Part shown: one piece after another, positions 46,177 to 61,274 of the stretch
How positions within the stretch are numbered: position 1 is the first letter of the stretch
Layout of the letters: every line of letters begins with the position of its first letter
Made by a program: the position numbers and the translations under genes
The notes under the pieces: generated by a model
The model's database searches: none
Told to the model about the DNA's origin: nothing
What the model saw: only the letters and a program-made list of their open reading frames with translations
Assembly: GCA_900314995.1 (NCBI GenBank)
Contig: OMXK01000008.1
Span: 62,001 to 126,000, forward strand
Direction: 5' to 3'
Length of the DNA: 64,000 nucleotides
Origin: an uncultured Prevotella sp.
GTDB lineage: Bacteria; Bacteroidota; Bacteroidia; Bacteroidales; Bacteroidaceae

Positions 46177-48018
46177 ATGAACAGACTGTCAGCATCATTT
46201 ATCGCAGGCCTTGTCTGCCTCTCGGCTGTGGCTCAGGAGGCAGTATCGCCCAACGGCAAGATTAGTATGGCTCTAAAGGACAATGGCTATGTGATTAACT
46301 ATCTGGATAAGGCTGTTCTGGATATTCCCGTTGTGGGATTCGGCAGTCTCCAGTCTCAGGCCCTTACGTTCTCACAGCGTTTAAGTGCCGACTATCAGAT
46401 GCTGGCAGGCAAACGTCTGCACTGCACTAATGAGGCCAACGAATATCGGGCGGATATCGGTAGTGGCCAGTGTTTGGTGATGAGGCTCTACAACGATGGT
46501 GTGGCTTTCCGCTATGAGTTGTCAGGGCTCAAGGAGGCTCCGCTGCCTCAGGAGCAGACCACCTATCTCATTCCTGAGGGAACAAAGCGCTGGATGCAGC
46601 AGTGGAGTGAGGCTTACGAAGGCTTCTTCCCCTTGACTACCACCTGTAAGGTTGAACCGGTACCCAGTTTCAGTGGTATCTTCAAGTCTGCCGAAGGTTA
46701 TAATAACCGCTGGGGCTATCCTGTGCTCCTCGAACCTGTCGACGGGGTGTTTGCCCTGATTTCCGAGGCCAATATCGAGCGACGCCAGAGTGCCTCTTGT
46801 CTCTATAATGATGGAGAGCGTTTTCGCGTCGTGCCCGACAAGAACGATCTGGCCGTCAGCGGCTTCTGGCATAGTCCTTGGCGCACGGTGATCATCGGCA
46901 GTTTGGCCGATGTGGTGGCTTCTACCCTGATTACCGATGTCAGCGAACCCTGCCAACTGGATGATACGAGTTGGATTCAGCCTGGTGTGGTGTCCTGGAT
47001 CTATTGGGCTTACAACCATGGCTCCAACGATTACACCATCATCCAGAAGTATGTGGATATGGCGGCCACTCTGAAGTTGCCTTATGTCCTGATCGATGCC
47101 GAGTGGGATGAGATGCAGGGCGGCAAGACCATTGAGGATGCCGTTGCCTATGCCAAGTCCAAAGGTGTCAAGCCGATGATATGGTATAACTCTTCCGTGG
47201 GGTGGGTAGACGGTGCCCCAGGACCGAAATATCGGCTGAACAAGCCCGAAGACCGTGAACGGGAGTTTGCCTGGTGCGAGCAGATCGGTGTGGCTGGTGT
47301 GAAGATCGATTTCTTCTCTGGCGATAACCAGATGAACATGGACTATTGCATCGACCTTCTGGAGAGTGCTGCCCGCCATCATCTGTTGGTGAACTTCCAT
47401 GGTGCCCCCATCCCCCGTGGCTGGCAGCGCACTTATCCCCATCTGCTCTCTACCGAGGGCGTCTATGGCGCAGAGTGGTATAACAATGTGCCCACCTTTA
47501 CGGCGCAGGCTGCGAGCCATAATGCTACGCTGCCTTTCACCCGTAACGTCATCGGCCCCATGGACTATACCCCTTGTGCCTTCAGCGACTCGCAGCATCC
47601 CCATATCACTTCGCTGGCCCATGAGCTGGCACTTACTGTACTCTTTGAGAGTGGTCTGCAGCATCTCGCCGATAAACCCGAGAGTTTTTTCGCCCAGCCA
47701 CATGCTGTTCAGGATTTCCTGTCGCTGCTGCCAAACGTATGGGATGAGACGCGCTATCTGAGCGGCTATCCTGGAAAGGGTGTTGTCCTCGCCCGTCGCC
47801 ATGGCAAGATGTGGTATGTGGCAGGCATCAACGGTCTTGACAAGCCTCAGACGCTTCGTTTCGACCTTGGCTTCATCAAGAGTGCCCACGGTGTCTGTTT
47901 TGCCGATGCTCCCAGCGGCAAATGGGCGCTCTCCGTTGTCGATAAACTCCCCGCAGCGATGGCTTGTCAGCCGCGTGGAGGCTTTGTACTTGTATTGGAT
48001 ATAAACCAAAACCACTGA
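46177..48018 (+). CDS. Glycoside hydrolase family 97, retaining type
   Basis: This 613-residue secreted enzyme has the GH97 N-terminal beta-sandwich ('VSPNGKISMALKDNG'), TIM barrel ('YVLIDAEWDE') and C-terminal domain. The barrel has Asp378 in 'GVKIDFFSGD' at the nucleophile position of the retaining group and Glu427 in 'STEGVYGAEW'. Retaining GH97 enzymes are alpha-galactosidases, unlike inverting SusB-type glucosidases, so alpha-galactosidase is preferred. It starts 3 nt after the esterase stop and overlaps the next start. Confidence 0.9.
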   Translation: MNRLSASFIAGLVCLSAVAQEAVSPNGKISMALKDNGYVINYLDKAVLDIPVVGFGSLQSQALTFSQRLSADYQMLAGKRLHCTNEANEYRADIGSGQCLVMRLYNDGVAFRYELSGLKEAPLPQEQTTYLIPEGTKRWMQQWSEAYEGFFPLTTTCKVEPVPSFSGIFKSAEGYNNRWGYPVLLEPVDGVFALISEANIERRQSASCLYNDGERFRVVPDKNDLAVSGFWHSPWRTVIIGSLADVVASTLITDVSEPCQLDDTSWIQPGVVSWIYWAYNHGSNDYTIIQKYVDMAATLKLPYVLIDAEWDEMQGGKTIEDAVAYAKSKGVKPMIWYNSSVGWVDGAPGPKYRLNKPEDREREFAWCEQIGVAGVKIDFFSGDNQMNMDYCIDLLESAARHHLLVNFHGAPIPRGWQRTYPHLLSTEGVYGAEWYNNVPTFTAQAASHNATLPFTRNVIGPMDYTPCAFSDSQHPHITSLAHELALTVLFESGLQHLADKPESFFAQPHAVQDFLSLLPNVWDETRYLSGYPGKGVVLARRHGKMWYVAGINGLDKPQTLRFDLGFIKSAHGVCFADAPSGKWALSVVDKLPAAMACQPRGGFVLVLDINQNH

Positions 48019-49562
48019 TGATAATGAAAAAGAATGTCTTATTAAGCTTGGTGGCTCTTGTGATGGGCTGTCTTGCTGTGAATGCACAGAAGAGTATCGT
48101 AATCCTCTATGAGAACGACGCCCATTGCGGCATCGACGGCTATACGAAGATGGCAGGACTGCGCGATGCCATCAACCAGTCTGATACGGCCTATGCAGCA
48201 GCCGTCTGCTGTGGCGACTTCCTGCAGGGCAACACCACGGGAGCCATCTCCAAGGGTCAGTACATCGCCGACATCCTGCGACTGATGGATTACCACGCTC
48301 TCACCCTTGGCAACCATGAGTTCGACTACGGTGTGCCCCGCATGAGAGCATTGCTCGAACAGGTAGGAACGCCTGTCGTATGTGCCAATCTCTACGAGGC
48401 TGGTGAGCAGCAACCCATGTTTGCACCCTATGTCATCCATCAGTATGGCGATAAGAAGGTGGGCTATGTCGGTGCCTGTACGCCTGAGACGATGATCCTC
48501 GAGGGCTATTCCTTCTACGATACCAACGGCATCCTGCTCTATGACCTGAAGCCGAAGACTTTCTACGAGCTGATCCAGCAGGCTGTGGATGCAGCCCGTG
48601 GCGAGGGAGCCGACTATGTGGTGCTGCTCTCCCATGTAGGCGAGACACCGCAGTCGATGGGATTCAGTTCCCACCGTCTTGTGAACAACACCCGTGGCAT
48701 CGATGTCGTGCTCGATGGTCATTCCCATGAGATCTTTGAGGGCGTCAAGGTGAAGAACCTCGACGGCAAGGAGATCATCGTCACCCAGACAGGTACGCAG
48801 TTTGCCAATGTAGGTAAGCTCGTTATCACCCCCGACGGCCGCTTCATCACCCAACTTGTCAAGAGCAAGGATATCCCTTACGCCAATGCGAAGGTGACTG
48901 CCGCCACCGACAGCATCCATCAGAAGGTGAAGGCCGTTACCTCTGAGGTGGTAGCCCATAGCGACTACCCCCTTGTGGTGAGCGACGAGAACGACCAGTG
49001 GATTGTACGTGGCGAGGAGACGAATGCAGGCGATCTGGTGGCCGATGCCTACCGTTATGCCATGAAGGCTGAAATCGGCATGGAGAACGGTGGTGGCATC
49101 CGCAACGACATCAATGCCGGCGACATCACCTATGGCGACATTATCGGCATGCTGCCCTACGACAACACCCTGCGCCGCATCATGGTGAGTGCCGAGCAGC
49201 TACAGCAGATGCTCACCCGTTGCACTTCCCTCGTGCCTGTGCTCGACGGCAACTTCCCGCAGGTCTCTGGTCTGCGCTTCACCATCCACAGCAAGAGCCA
49301 CACGGTCAGCGATATCGAGATCCTGCAAGCCGACGGCAGTTATGCGCCCATCGACATGCAGCGCACCTACAGTGTCGCTCTCACGAACTATAACCATGAG
49401 GGTGGAGGCTTCTTCGAGTGCTTCAAGAAATGCGTGGTGCTCCAAGAGAGCACGATACGCTACTATGAGGCCCTTTCCGACTATCTGCGCACAGTCCTCG
49501 GCGGCACCACTGGTGCAACATACGCCCAGCCCCAAGGCCGCATCCGCATCGTCGAAGACTAG
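48018..49562 (+). CDS. Secreted 5'-nucleotidase / metallophosphatase (UshA-like)
   Basis: This 514-residue protein has a signal peptide (cleaved near 'AVNAQ'). The metallophosphatase domain shows 'YENDAHCGIDGY', 'CGDFLQGN', 'LGNHEFDYGVP' and 'LDGHSHE'. The C-terminal 5'-nucleotidase domain has 'NGGGIRNDINAGDITYGD'. It would free phosphate and nucleosides from nucleotides in the periplasm. Start ATG 48018 overlaps the GH97 stop (TGATG); ATG 48024 is also possible. Its presence inside a glycan locus has no obvious reason. Confidence 0.9.
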   Translation: MIMKKNVLLSLVALVMGCLAVNAQKSIVILYENDAHCGIDGYTKMAGLRDAINQSDTAYAAAVCCGDFLQGNTTGAISKGQYIADILRLMDYHALTLGNHEFDYGVPRMRALLEQVGTPVVCANLYEAGEQQPMFAPYVIHQYGDKKVGYVGACTPETMILEGYSFYDTNGILLYDLKPKTFYELIQQAVDAARGEGADYVVLLSHVGETPQSMGFSSHRLVNNTRGIDVVLDGHSHEIFEGVKVKNLDGKEIIVTQTGTQFANVGKLVITPDGRFITQLVKSKDIPYANAKVTAATDSIHQKVKAVTSEVVAHSDYPLVVSDENDQWIVRGEETNAGDLVADAYRYAMKAEIGMENGGGIRNDINAGDITYGDIIGMLPYDNTLRRIMVSAEQLQQMLTRCTSLVPVLDGNFPQVSGLRFTIHSKSHTVSDIEILQADGSYAPIDMQRTYSVALTNYNHEGGGFFECFKKCVVLQESTIRYYEALSDYLRTVLGGTTGATYAQPQGRIRIVED

Positions 49563-49571
49563 AAAAAACAG

Positions 49572-50483
49572 CTATGCCTTTATATCCTCCAAAAAGCGCA
49601 GCTCAGCCTCTAACATCTCCAGTTTCGGCATAGGGCAGCCAGCCTTGCGGGCTATCTCCAAGGGTCGGGTGTAGATATAGTAAATCTCCATCCGACGATG
49701 GAAGTCGTAGTCCAGTCGCATAGACGGTGAGTAAGGCGTCATCGCATCCGTGGTCTCTATCATCTTATCTACAAACGAGGCATCAAGGTTCTTCACGCCC
49801 AAGTGTTGGGCAGCTGTCACCACCTCCATCATCTGCTCACGAATCAGTTGTCTGGTCGATTTATTCTTCAGCAGCATGTCCGTCTGCGTGTGCAATGCCA
49901 CCGTCATACCATTGAACGGCATGTTCCAAACAGCCTTTTTCCATCGTGCCTCATGATATTCCACGAGCCCCGTCTCGATACCAGCCCCACGGAACTCATC
50001 CACCACAGCCTGCATCAGCGCCTCGTCCCTGCATGAGAAGTTTGCCAGATTGATGCTGCCATAGCACTGATGGCTGACAAGTCCGGGCTTAGTCTTTGCA
50101 GAACAGATAAAAGCCAGTCCTGCCGCCAGTTGTACGCCAGGAAACATCTTCTGCACATCCTCCTCCACCCCGATACCGTTCTGTATCAGCACCACTAGCG
50201 TACGGGCATGGAGTAATGGTGGCAGTAAGGTCTGGAGTTTACTGTTGTTGACAGATTTCAGGCACACCAGCACCACGTCACAGGTCGGCATGTCCTCCGC
50301 ATACAGATAGGCATTCACATCCGTCAGATGGAACGATCCGTCGCAGGAATCAACCTGCAATCCGTGTTGTTTCACATATTCATAGTCGCTGCGCAACAGG
50401 AAATGCACCTCCTGTCCTGCACGAGCTAGTTTAGCTCCATAATATCCGCCAATGGCACCAGTGCCGATAACTCCGTATCTCAT
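49572..50483 (-). CDS. panE: Ketopantoate reductase family protein
   Basis: This 303-residue NADPH-dependent enzyme begins 'MRYGVIGTGAIGGYYGAKLA', the Rossmann motif, which fixes the start at 50483. 'LVVLIQNGIGVEE' and the C-terminal domain Lys in 'HEARWKKAVWN' match PanE, which reduces 2-dehydropantoate for coenzyme A synthesis. Paralogues of this family act on other 2-oxo acids, so a catabolic role is possible here. It ends 9 nt from the convergent nucleotidase gene. Confidence 0.85.
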   Translation of the reverse strand: MRYGVIGTGAIGGYYGAKLARAGQEVHFLLRSDYEYVKQHGLQVDSCDGSFHLTDVNAYLYAEDMPTCDVVLVCLKSVNNSKLQTLLPPLLHARTLVVLIQNGIGVEEDVQKMFPGVQLAAGLAFICSAKTKPGLVSHQCYGSINLANFSCRDEALMQAVVDEFRGAGIETGLVEYHEARWKKAVWNMPFNGMTVALHTQTDMLLKNKSTRQLIREQMMEVVTAAQHLGVKNLDASFVDKMIETTDAMTPYSPSMRLDYDFHRRMEIYYIYTRPLEIARKAGCPMPKLEMLEAELRFLEDIKA

Positions 50484-50512
50484 ATTTATAACTACATGAT
50501 TGATTGCGACCA

Positions 50513-50520
50513 CAAAGTTA
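50513..50520 (-). promoter_or_regulatory. -7 element (TAACTTTG) of the panE-like gene
   Basis: Minus-strand TAACTTTG ends 29 nt before the ATG at 50483, supporting that start over a longer one at 50513. Confidence 0.5.
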
Positions 50521-50653
50521 CTACTTTTTGTTCACATATTCTTGATTATAACCTTTTTTTACTTCTCTCATCATGCATTTTCCGCCATTTATAGGATTAT
50601 ATCGACATCGGGTAGGTACTTTATGGAATTTTAGGGAAAAATAATAGGAAATA

Positions 50654-50685
50654 TTTGTGCAATTGAAAAATTATGTGTTCTTTTG
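50654..50685 (+). promoter_or_regulatory. Probable promoter of the AraC-family gene
   Basis: TTTG (50654-50657), 20 nt, then TTCTTTTG (50678-50685), one mismatch to TAnnTTTG. The first ATG is only 9 nt further. Confidence 0.4.
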
Positions 50686-50694
50686 TATCTGAAT

Positions 50695-51576
50695 ATGCTA
50701 GAGGCCTTGAAAATGAATTATCCGATCAACAAACTTCATCTGTTGACGCTCCATGTCGGATTGGCCAATCACAATGGTGACTGGAACTGGAAAAACGTGC
50801 GCAGTCCGTTTGCCAGACTCTATTATGTGACTGAAGGGACTGCTCAGATCGAGATGTCATCCTGTGTGTACACACTGAAGCCCGACCACCTTTATTTTAT
50901 TCCTGCCTATACCATTCATAGTTATATATGTGACTCGATATTCTCACATTATTATATACATATCTATGAGGATCAGCAGAGTGAGATGAGCATCCTCGAT
51001 GAATGGGATTTTCCCGTGGAGGTTAGTGCCTGTAGTACGGATCTGGAACTGATAAAACGGCTTTGTTATATCAATCCTTTCCTGAAGCTGCCGCAGTCGG
51101 ATCCTAATGCCTACGACAATCATCAGACACTGATCAATAACATTCAACTGAATCAGCGTAGGCCGTTTTGCGATAAGGTGGAGTCACGGGGAATCCTCTA
51201 TATCCTGATGTCGAGGTTTATGAAATATGCCAAACCCAAGTCAGAGGTTCGAGACGACCGGATACAGCTGTCACTCACGTATATCCGGAAGAATATCGGT
51301 AGTCACCTCGACATAGACCAGCTAGCCAGCAGGGCCTGCATGTCGAAGGATCACTATATCCGTGTGTTCAAGCATGAAACGGGCGAAACGCCCACTGCCT
51401 ATATAACCAAGCGCAAACTGGAGAAGGCAGAACTGACATTGGTGACCACCAATCTGCCCGTTAAAAGTATTGCCGACTCATTGGGCTATGACGATTATTC
51501 TTATTTTAATCGTATCTTCAAGAAGAATTCAGGCATGACGCCGCTACAATACAGAGAAAGCCATTTTAAACTTTAG
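50695..51576 (+). CDS. AraC family transcriptional regulator
   Basis: This 293-residue regulator has an N-terminal cupin-like sugar-binding domain ('LYYVTEGTAQIEM', 'DHLYFIPAYTIHSY') and a C-terminal double helix-turn-helix ('LDIDQLASRACMSKDHYIRV', 'IADSLGYDDYSYFNRIFKK'). It lies 4 nt before the GH29 gene and probably controls the enzymes 51581-61141. Effector unknown, perhaps fucose or an oligosaccharide. ATG 50713 is an alternative start giving a longer leader. Confidence 0.9.
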   Translation: MLEALKMNYPINKLHLLTLHVGLANHNGDWNWKNVRSPFARLYYVTEGTAQIEMSSCVYTLKPDHLYFIPAYTIHSYICDSIFSHYYIHIYEDQQSEMSILDEWDFPVEVSACSTDLELIKRLCYINPFLKLPQSDPNAYDNHQTLINNIQLNQRRPFCDKVESRGILYILMSRFMKYAKPKSEVRDDRIQLSLTYIRKNIGSHLDIDQLASRACMSKDHYIRVFKHETGETPTAYITKRKLEKAELTLVTTNLPVKSIADSLGYDDYSYFNRIFKKNSGMTPLQYRESHFKL

Positions 51577-51580
51577 ACCG

Positions 51581-53305
51581 ATGATCAAGAAAAGATTCAT
51601 ATCTACGTATCTCTGCGCCCTCCTCCTGACGATGGCCATGCAGGCGCAGCGCCCGGTGCCCAGCGAGAACCAGTTGCGCTGGCAGGACATGGAGATGTAC
51701 GCATTCATCCATTACTCGCTGAACACCTATACAGATCAGGAGTGGGGCTTCGGCAATGAAGATCCCCAGCTGTTTAACCCTGAGAATCTTGACTGTCGGC
51801 AGTGGGCGCGTGTCTGTAAACAGGCAGGTATGCGTGGCATCATCTTCACCGCCAAGCATCATTGCGGGTTTTGCATGTGGCCCTCGGCTTATACGGACTA
51901 TTCCGTGAAAAACTCGCCTTGGAAGAACGGCAAGGGCGATGTGGTGCGCGAACTGGCTGATGCCTGTCGCGAAGAAGGATTGGCGTTTGCCGTCTACCTC
52001 TCGCCCTGGGATCGCAATCATCCTGAATACGGGCGACCAGCATACGTCACCTATTTCCGCAACCAGTTGCGCGAGCTGCTCACCAACTACGGTGAGATCT
52101 TCGAGGTGTGGTTTGATGGTGCCAATGGTGGCGACGGTTGGTATGGCGGTGCCAATGAGACGCGAAAGATTGACCGCACGACTTACTACCAGTGGCCTGA
52201 GACATACAAGATGATCCGTGAGTTGCAGCCGAAGTGCCTTATCTGGAATGATGGCAGCGATCGTGGCGATTTGCGCTGGGTGGGCACCGAGGCAGGCAAT
52301 GTGGGCGAGACGAACTGGAGTCTGCTTAACCACGACGGTGAAGTGCCCTACGAGATGTTGCACTATGGGGTGGAGGATGGCGACGTCTGGTGTCCGGGCG
52401 AGACAAACACAAGCATCCGCCCAGGCTGGTTCTATCATGAGACGGAGAATGAGCATGTGAAAAGCCTGTCGAAGTTGATGGACACCTATTATAAATCAGT
52501 GGGCCGCAACTCTACGCTGCTGCTGAACTTCCCCATCGCCCCTAATGGTCGCATCCACCCGAATGACAGTCTGCGTGGCATAGCCTTTAAGAAGATGATC
52601 GACGAGGTGTTTAAGGAGAATCTTGCTGAGCAGGCAGAGATTATCCGCGAAGGCAATACAACCATCATTGATTTCGGCAAACCAACGGCATTTAACCGTT
52701 TCCTGGCTGAAGAAGCTATCGCCAAAGGGCAGCGTGTTAAGAAGTTCTCGCTCGAAGCGCTTGTCGGTGGTAAATGGCAGCAGTTGAAGGATGCACTCGT
52801 GGATAAAGGTGACGGCCTGACCACCATCGGTCATCGCCGCATCATCTGTTTCCCTACCGTGACGGCTACGAAACTGCGCTTCACCATCACCGATTACAAA
52901 GACGTGCCCATTATCCAGAAACTAGGTCTCTATCTGGCTCCTGAGCTCACCGCCGACATCCCCGATTCCGGTGAGAAGAAATCGAGCAGCCTGCACATCT
53001 TCTTCAGCAGTCCCACACAGATGATGATGGACTGGGATGCGGAACAGACCATCAGCGAGTTCCGCTACCTGCCGCCACAAGAATCAAAAGAGGGCACGGT
53101 GACCCATTATACCCTTTGGGCATCCACCGACTGGTCGAATTGGACAAAACTGGCATCTGGCGAGTTCTCGAACATCGTGAACAATCCCATCTGGCAGAAG
53201 ATCAGGTTTCAGCCCGTCAAGGCAAGAGTCTTGAAACTCGATGCCGACCGTCTGGCTTCAGGCGAGCGCATGGGCTACGGAGATATAGAAGTAGTAACAA
53301 AATAA
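51581..53305 (+). CDS. Alpha-L-fucosidase, GH29
   Basis: This 574-residue secreted enzyme has a signal peptide (cleaved near 'MQAQ'). The GH29 barrel shows 'YAFIHYSLNTYTDQEWG', 'IIFTAKHHCGFCMW' and the nucleophile Asp179 in 'FEVWFDGANGG'. The C-terminal part (about 470-574) looks like an F5/8-type C carbohydrate-binding domain. It cuts terminal alpha-L-fucose from plant xyloglucan/arabinogalactan or host glycans. The FucP set upstream would use the product. Confidence 0.93.
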   Translation: MIKKRFISTYLCALLLTMAMQAQRPVPSENQLRWQDMEMYAFIHYSLNTYTDQEWGFGNEDPQLFNPENLDCRQWARVCKQAGMRGIIFTAKHHCGFCMWPSAYTDYSVKNSPWKNGKGDVVRELADACREEGLAFAVYLSPWDRNHPEYGRPAYVTYFRNQLRELLTNYGEIFEVWFDGANGGDGWYGGANETRKIDRTTYYQWPETYKMIRELQPKCLIWNDGSDRGDLRWVGTEAGNVGETNWSLLNHDGEVPYEMLHYGVEDGDVWCPGETNTSIRPGWFYHETENEHVKSLSKLMDTYYKSVGRNSTLLLNFPIAPNGRIHPNDSLRGIAFKKMIDEVFKENLAEQAEIIREGNTTIIDFGKPTAFNRFLAEEAIAKGQRVKKFSLEALVGGKWQQLKDALVDKGDGLTTIGHRRIICFPTVTATKLRFTITDYKDVPIIQKLGLYLAPELTADIPDSGEKKSSSLHIFFSSPTQMMMDWDAEQTISEFRYLPPQESKEGTVTHYTLWASTDWSNWTKLASGEFSNIVNNPIWQKIRFQPVKARVLKLDADRLASGERMGYGDIEVVTK

Positions 53306-53318
53306 ACGTATAAGATAT

Positions 53319-55844
53319 ATGATGAGATATTTACTGACTATCGTGATGACGCTGTCTGTGCTGACGGGAATGGCACAGACAGAACAGTTCTGCATTGCCA
53401 AGAGTGGCAAGACGGCAACAATCGTTGTGGATGTGGATGACTGGAAAGGTGTCTTGATGGCTGCCCGCAACCTGGGCGATGATGTGCGGAAGGTAACGGG
53501 TGTTTCTTCGCAGGTGAACATGCAGTCACCTACTTCCGCTGGTCTGCTGCCCCATGAGCGCCAGAATCTCAAGGCGTCCATCCTCGTAGGTACCATCGGC
53601 AAAAGCCGTATCATCGACGAACTCATCAAACAGCGAAAGATAGATGTGCGTCAGGTTAAAGGACAGTGGGAATCGTATCTGATCGACGTGGTTGACGGCA
53701 ATCTCGTCATTGCGGGCAGCGACAAGCGTGGCACCATCTATGGCATCTACGACCTCTCTGAGCGTATCGGGGTGTCGCCTTGGTATTGGATGGCAGATGC
53801 GCCTGTGAAGCATCAGGACGAACTGTATTATGATGGCGGGCGATTCGTCCAGCCATCGCCTAAGGTGAAGTATCGTGGCCTTTTCATTAATGACGAGTGG
53901 CCCTCGTTTGGCACGTGGTGTACCAACCACTTTGGGGGTGTGAACGCAAAGGCTTACGAACATATCTTTGAGTTGCTCCTGCGCCTGAAGGCCAACTATT
54001 TCTGGCCTGCCATGTGGGCAACGGCCTTCAACGAGGATGATCCTGAGAGCCCGCGACTGGCCGACGAGATGGGTATCGTGATGGGCACCAGTCACCATGA
54101 GCCGATGATGCGCTCCCATCAGGAGTATCTGCACCGCAAACAACAGGTGGGTCCGTGGGACTATGCGTCGAATAAAGCGCGCATCGACCAGTTCTTCCGT
54201 GAAGGTATGGAGCGCAATAAGGCTTACGACAACCTCGTGACGATCGGCATGCGTGGCGATGGTGACGTGGCGATGGGGAAGGGCGACGACCAAGAGAACA
54301 TGAGGACATTGGGAAGCGTCATCGACGGCCAGCGCCAGATTATCAACGACATCTACGGACGTCCCGATGCCGTGCCTCAGCTCTGGGCCATCTTTACGGA
54401 AGTGCAGCGCTACTACGATGCGGGGTTCACCGTGCCAGATGATGTCACGCTGCTGCTCTGCGACAACAACTGGGGCTATATCCGCCGTAAAGGGCGCGAC
54501 TTTGAACGAAAGCGCAAGGGAGGTCTGGGACTCTACTACCACATCGATATGAATGGCGGTCCATGGAACGACCGTTGGATCAATACGACCACTGTACCCA
54601 AACTGCGTGAGCAGTTGAATCTCGCCTACAAGAGTGGTATCGACCGCATCTGGATCATCAACGTGGGTGACCTGAAACCCAAGGAGATGCCCATCGACTT
54701 CATCATGCACTATGCCTGGAACCCTGATGCCATTCAGGCAGGCGACGAGCAGGCATGGCTTGAGCGATGGACACGTAGTATCTTTGGCGAAGCATTTGCT
54801 AGGGAGACGGCAGATATCATCGCCAAATACTCAAAGTACAATCTCTGGCGTAAGCCCGAAGCCCAGGTGCCAGGCATCTACAACTACGAGGAGATGCTTC
54901 ACGTGAGCAACCTCTGGCAGTCGCTTGTGTCACGCTGCGAGGCGCTGAAAGCGCAGATTCCCGTTGAGGCTCAAGACGCTTTCTATCAGTTGGTCTATTA
55001 CCCGACGGTAGCTAGTGCCGGCGTTGCGCATATCTACAATGCGGCTACTGTTGGTGATAGTGTTACCATCTGTCATCTCATGGCGCAAGACCAGCGGCTC
55101 ACCGATTATTACAATAAAGTGATGGCTGGCGGCAAGTGGGATGGTATGATGCTCGACAACCATATCGGCTATACCAAATGGTCGATACCTGATAAGAACT
55201 ACCATCCGATGACACTTGGCTATAAGGTTCATCACGACCTGAATGCCTCGAAGGATACAAAGGAATACTCGATTGCTGCCTGTGACTATACTCAGAAAAG
55301 CGATGGGTGGCTGTTCCTGCCTGATTTGGGGCGTGGCAAGGGCTGCATGGGTGCCAAGGATGTGATGAAGGAATATAAGGAGGGCGATGGCCCTGTGCTG
55401 AAATACGAGGTGGAACTGACTGACGAAGGGCATGTGGCCATCGGCATTCTGCCCACACAGGATATTCTGCCTGCCCGTGGACTGCGCCTTGGTGTGCAGA
55501 TCGACGGCCTGCCCATGCAGGTGATTGATGCCCGTCGTGGACTGGTAGATACCTTTATGGAATATACGCCACAGAATCTGGCGGTATCGAAAGTCTTGAA
55601 GCCCCTGCCGCCGCGTAGCCATCTCTCTTTGAGCGGCTATGTAGATGGCCGGCAGCTGCAGCGCCGTGATGAGGTCTTTGATAACATCCGGTGGCTTGAT
55701 GCCAGCTTCCAGGCAACTCCCGGCAAGCATACGCTGAAGCTCATCATGATAGACCCCGAGGTTGTCATAGAGCAGATTGTCGTCAATCCCGATAACAGTC
55801 GCTACAGTTACTTTGGAGCACCAGAAAGAAAAAACATTAGATAA
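53319..55844 (+). CDS. Glycoside hydrolase family 115
   Basis: This 841-residue secreted protein has a signal peptide (to 'GMAQ') and an N-terminal GH115 domain ('SILVGTIGKSRIIDELI', 'YGIYDLSERIGVSPWYWMAD'). The central barrel contains 'FINDEWPSFGTW', 'LKANYFWPAMWATAFNEDDP' and 'MGTSHHEPMMRS', all typical. The C-terminal domain is beta-rich. Known members remove alpha-1,2-linked (4-O-methyl)glucuronic acid from xylan or arabinogalactan. It lies 13 nt after GH29 and abuts the GH2 gene. Confidence 0.92.
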   Translation: MMRYLLTIVMTLSVLTGMAQTEQFCIAKSGKTATIVVDVDDWKGVLMAARNLGDDVRKVTGVSSQVNMQSPTSAGLLPHERQNLKASILVGTIGKSRIIDELIKQRKIDVRQVKGQWESYLIDVVDGNLVIAGSDKRGTIYGIYDLSERIGVSPWYWMADAPVKHQDELYYDGGRFVQPSPKVKYRGLFINDEWPSFGTWCTNHFGGVNAKAYEHIFELLLRLKANYFWPAMWATAFNEDDPESPRLADEMGIVMGTSHHEPMMRSHQEYLHRKQQVGPWDYASNKARIDQFFREGMERNKAYDNLVTIGMRGDGDVAMGKGDDQENMRTLGSVIDGQRQIINDIYGRPDAVPQLWAIFTEVQRYYDAGFTVPDDVTLLLCDNNWGYIRRKGRDFERKRKGGLGLYYHIDMNGGPWNDRWINTTTVPKLREQLNLAYKSGIDRIWIINVGDLKPKEMPIDFIMHYAWNPDAIQAGDEQAWLERWTRSIFGEAFARETADIIAKYSKYNLWRKPEAQVPGIYNYEEMLHVSNLWQSLVSRCEALKAQIPVEAQDAFYQLVYYPTVASAGVAHIYNAATVGDSVTICHLMAQDQRLTDYYNKVMAGGKWDGMMLDNHIGYTKWSIPDKNYHPMTLGYKVHHDLNASKDTKEYSIAACDYTQKSDGWLFLPDLGRGKGCMGAKDVMKEYKEGDGPVLKYEVELTDEGHVAIGILPTQDILPARGLRLGVQIDGLPMQVIDARRGLVDTFMEYTPQNLAVSKVLKPLPPRSHLSLSGYVDGRQLQRRDEVFDNIRWLDASFQATPGKHTLKLIMIDPEVVIEQIVVNPDNSRYSYFGAPERKNIR

Positions 55845-61141
<5,297 letters not shown>

Positions 61142-61206
61142 GCTCCGCCCCTGCCGCTGCGAACAGATCGAGTCCGCAGATAAGCAAGAACTATATCCGT
61201 CTTATT

Positions 61207-61235
61207 AGAGGCCTGTGCATTACGTCCAGGCCTCT
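61207..61235. terminator. Terminator between lacZ-type gene and carboxylesterase
   Basis: Arms AGAGGCCT (61207-61214) and AGGCCTCT (61228-61235) pair around a 13-nt loop, followed by TTGCTT. It lies between converging genes. The stem is short and the T-run weak, so confidence is moderate. Confidence 0.6.
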
Positions 61236-61274
61236 TTGCTTAAGACACAGCCCTTTGTGACGCCTCAGCTGTTT

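Noticed and set aside
49572-50483. PanE-like gene as part of the sugar oxidation set
   Set aside because: It lies on the opposite strand with its own promoter and carries ordinary ketopantoate reductase motifs; a catabolic role cannot be supported from sequence.
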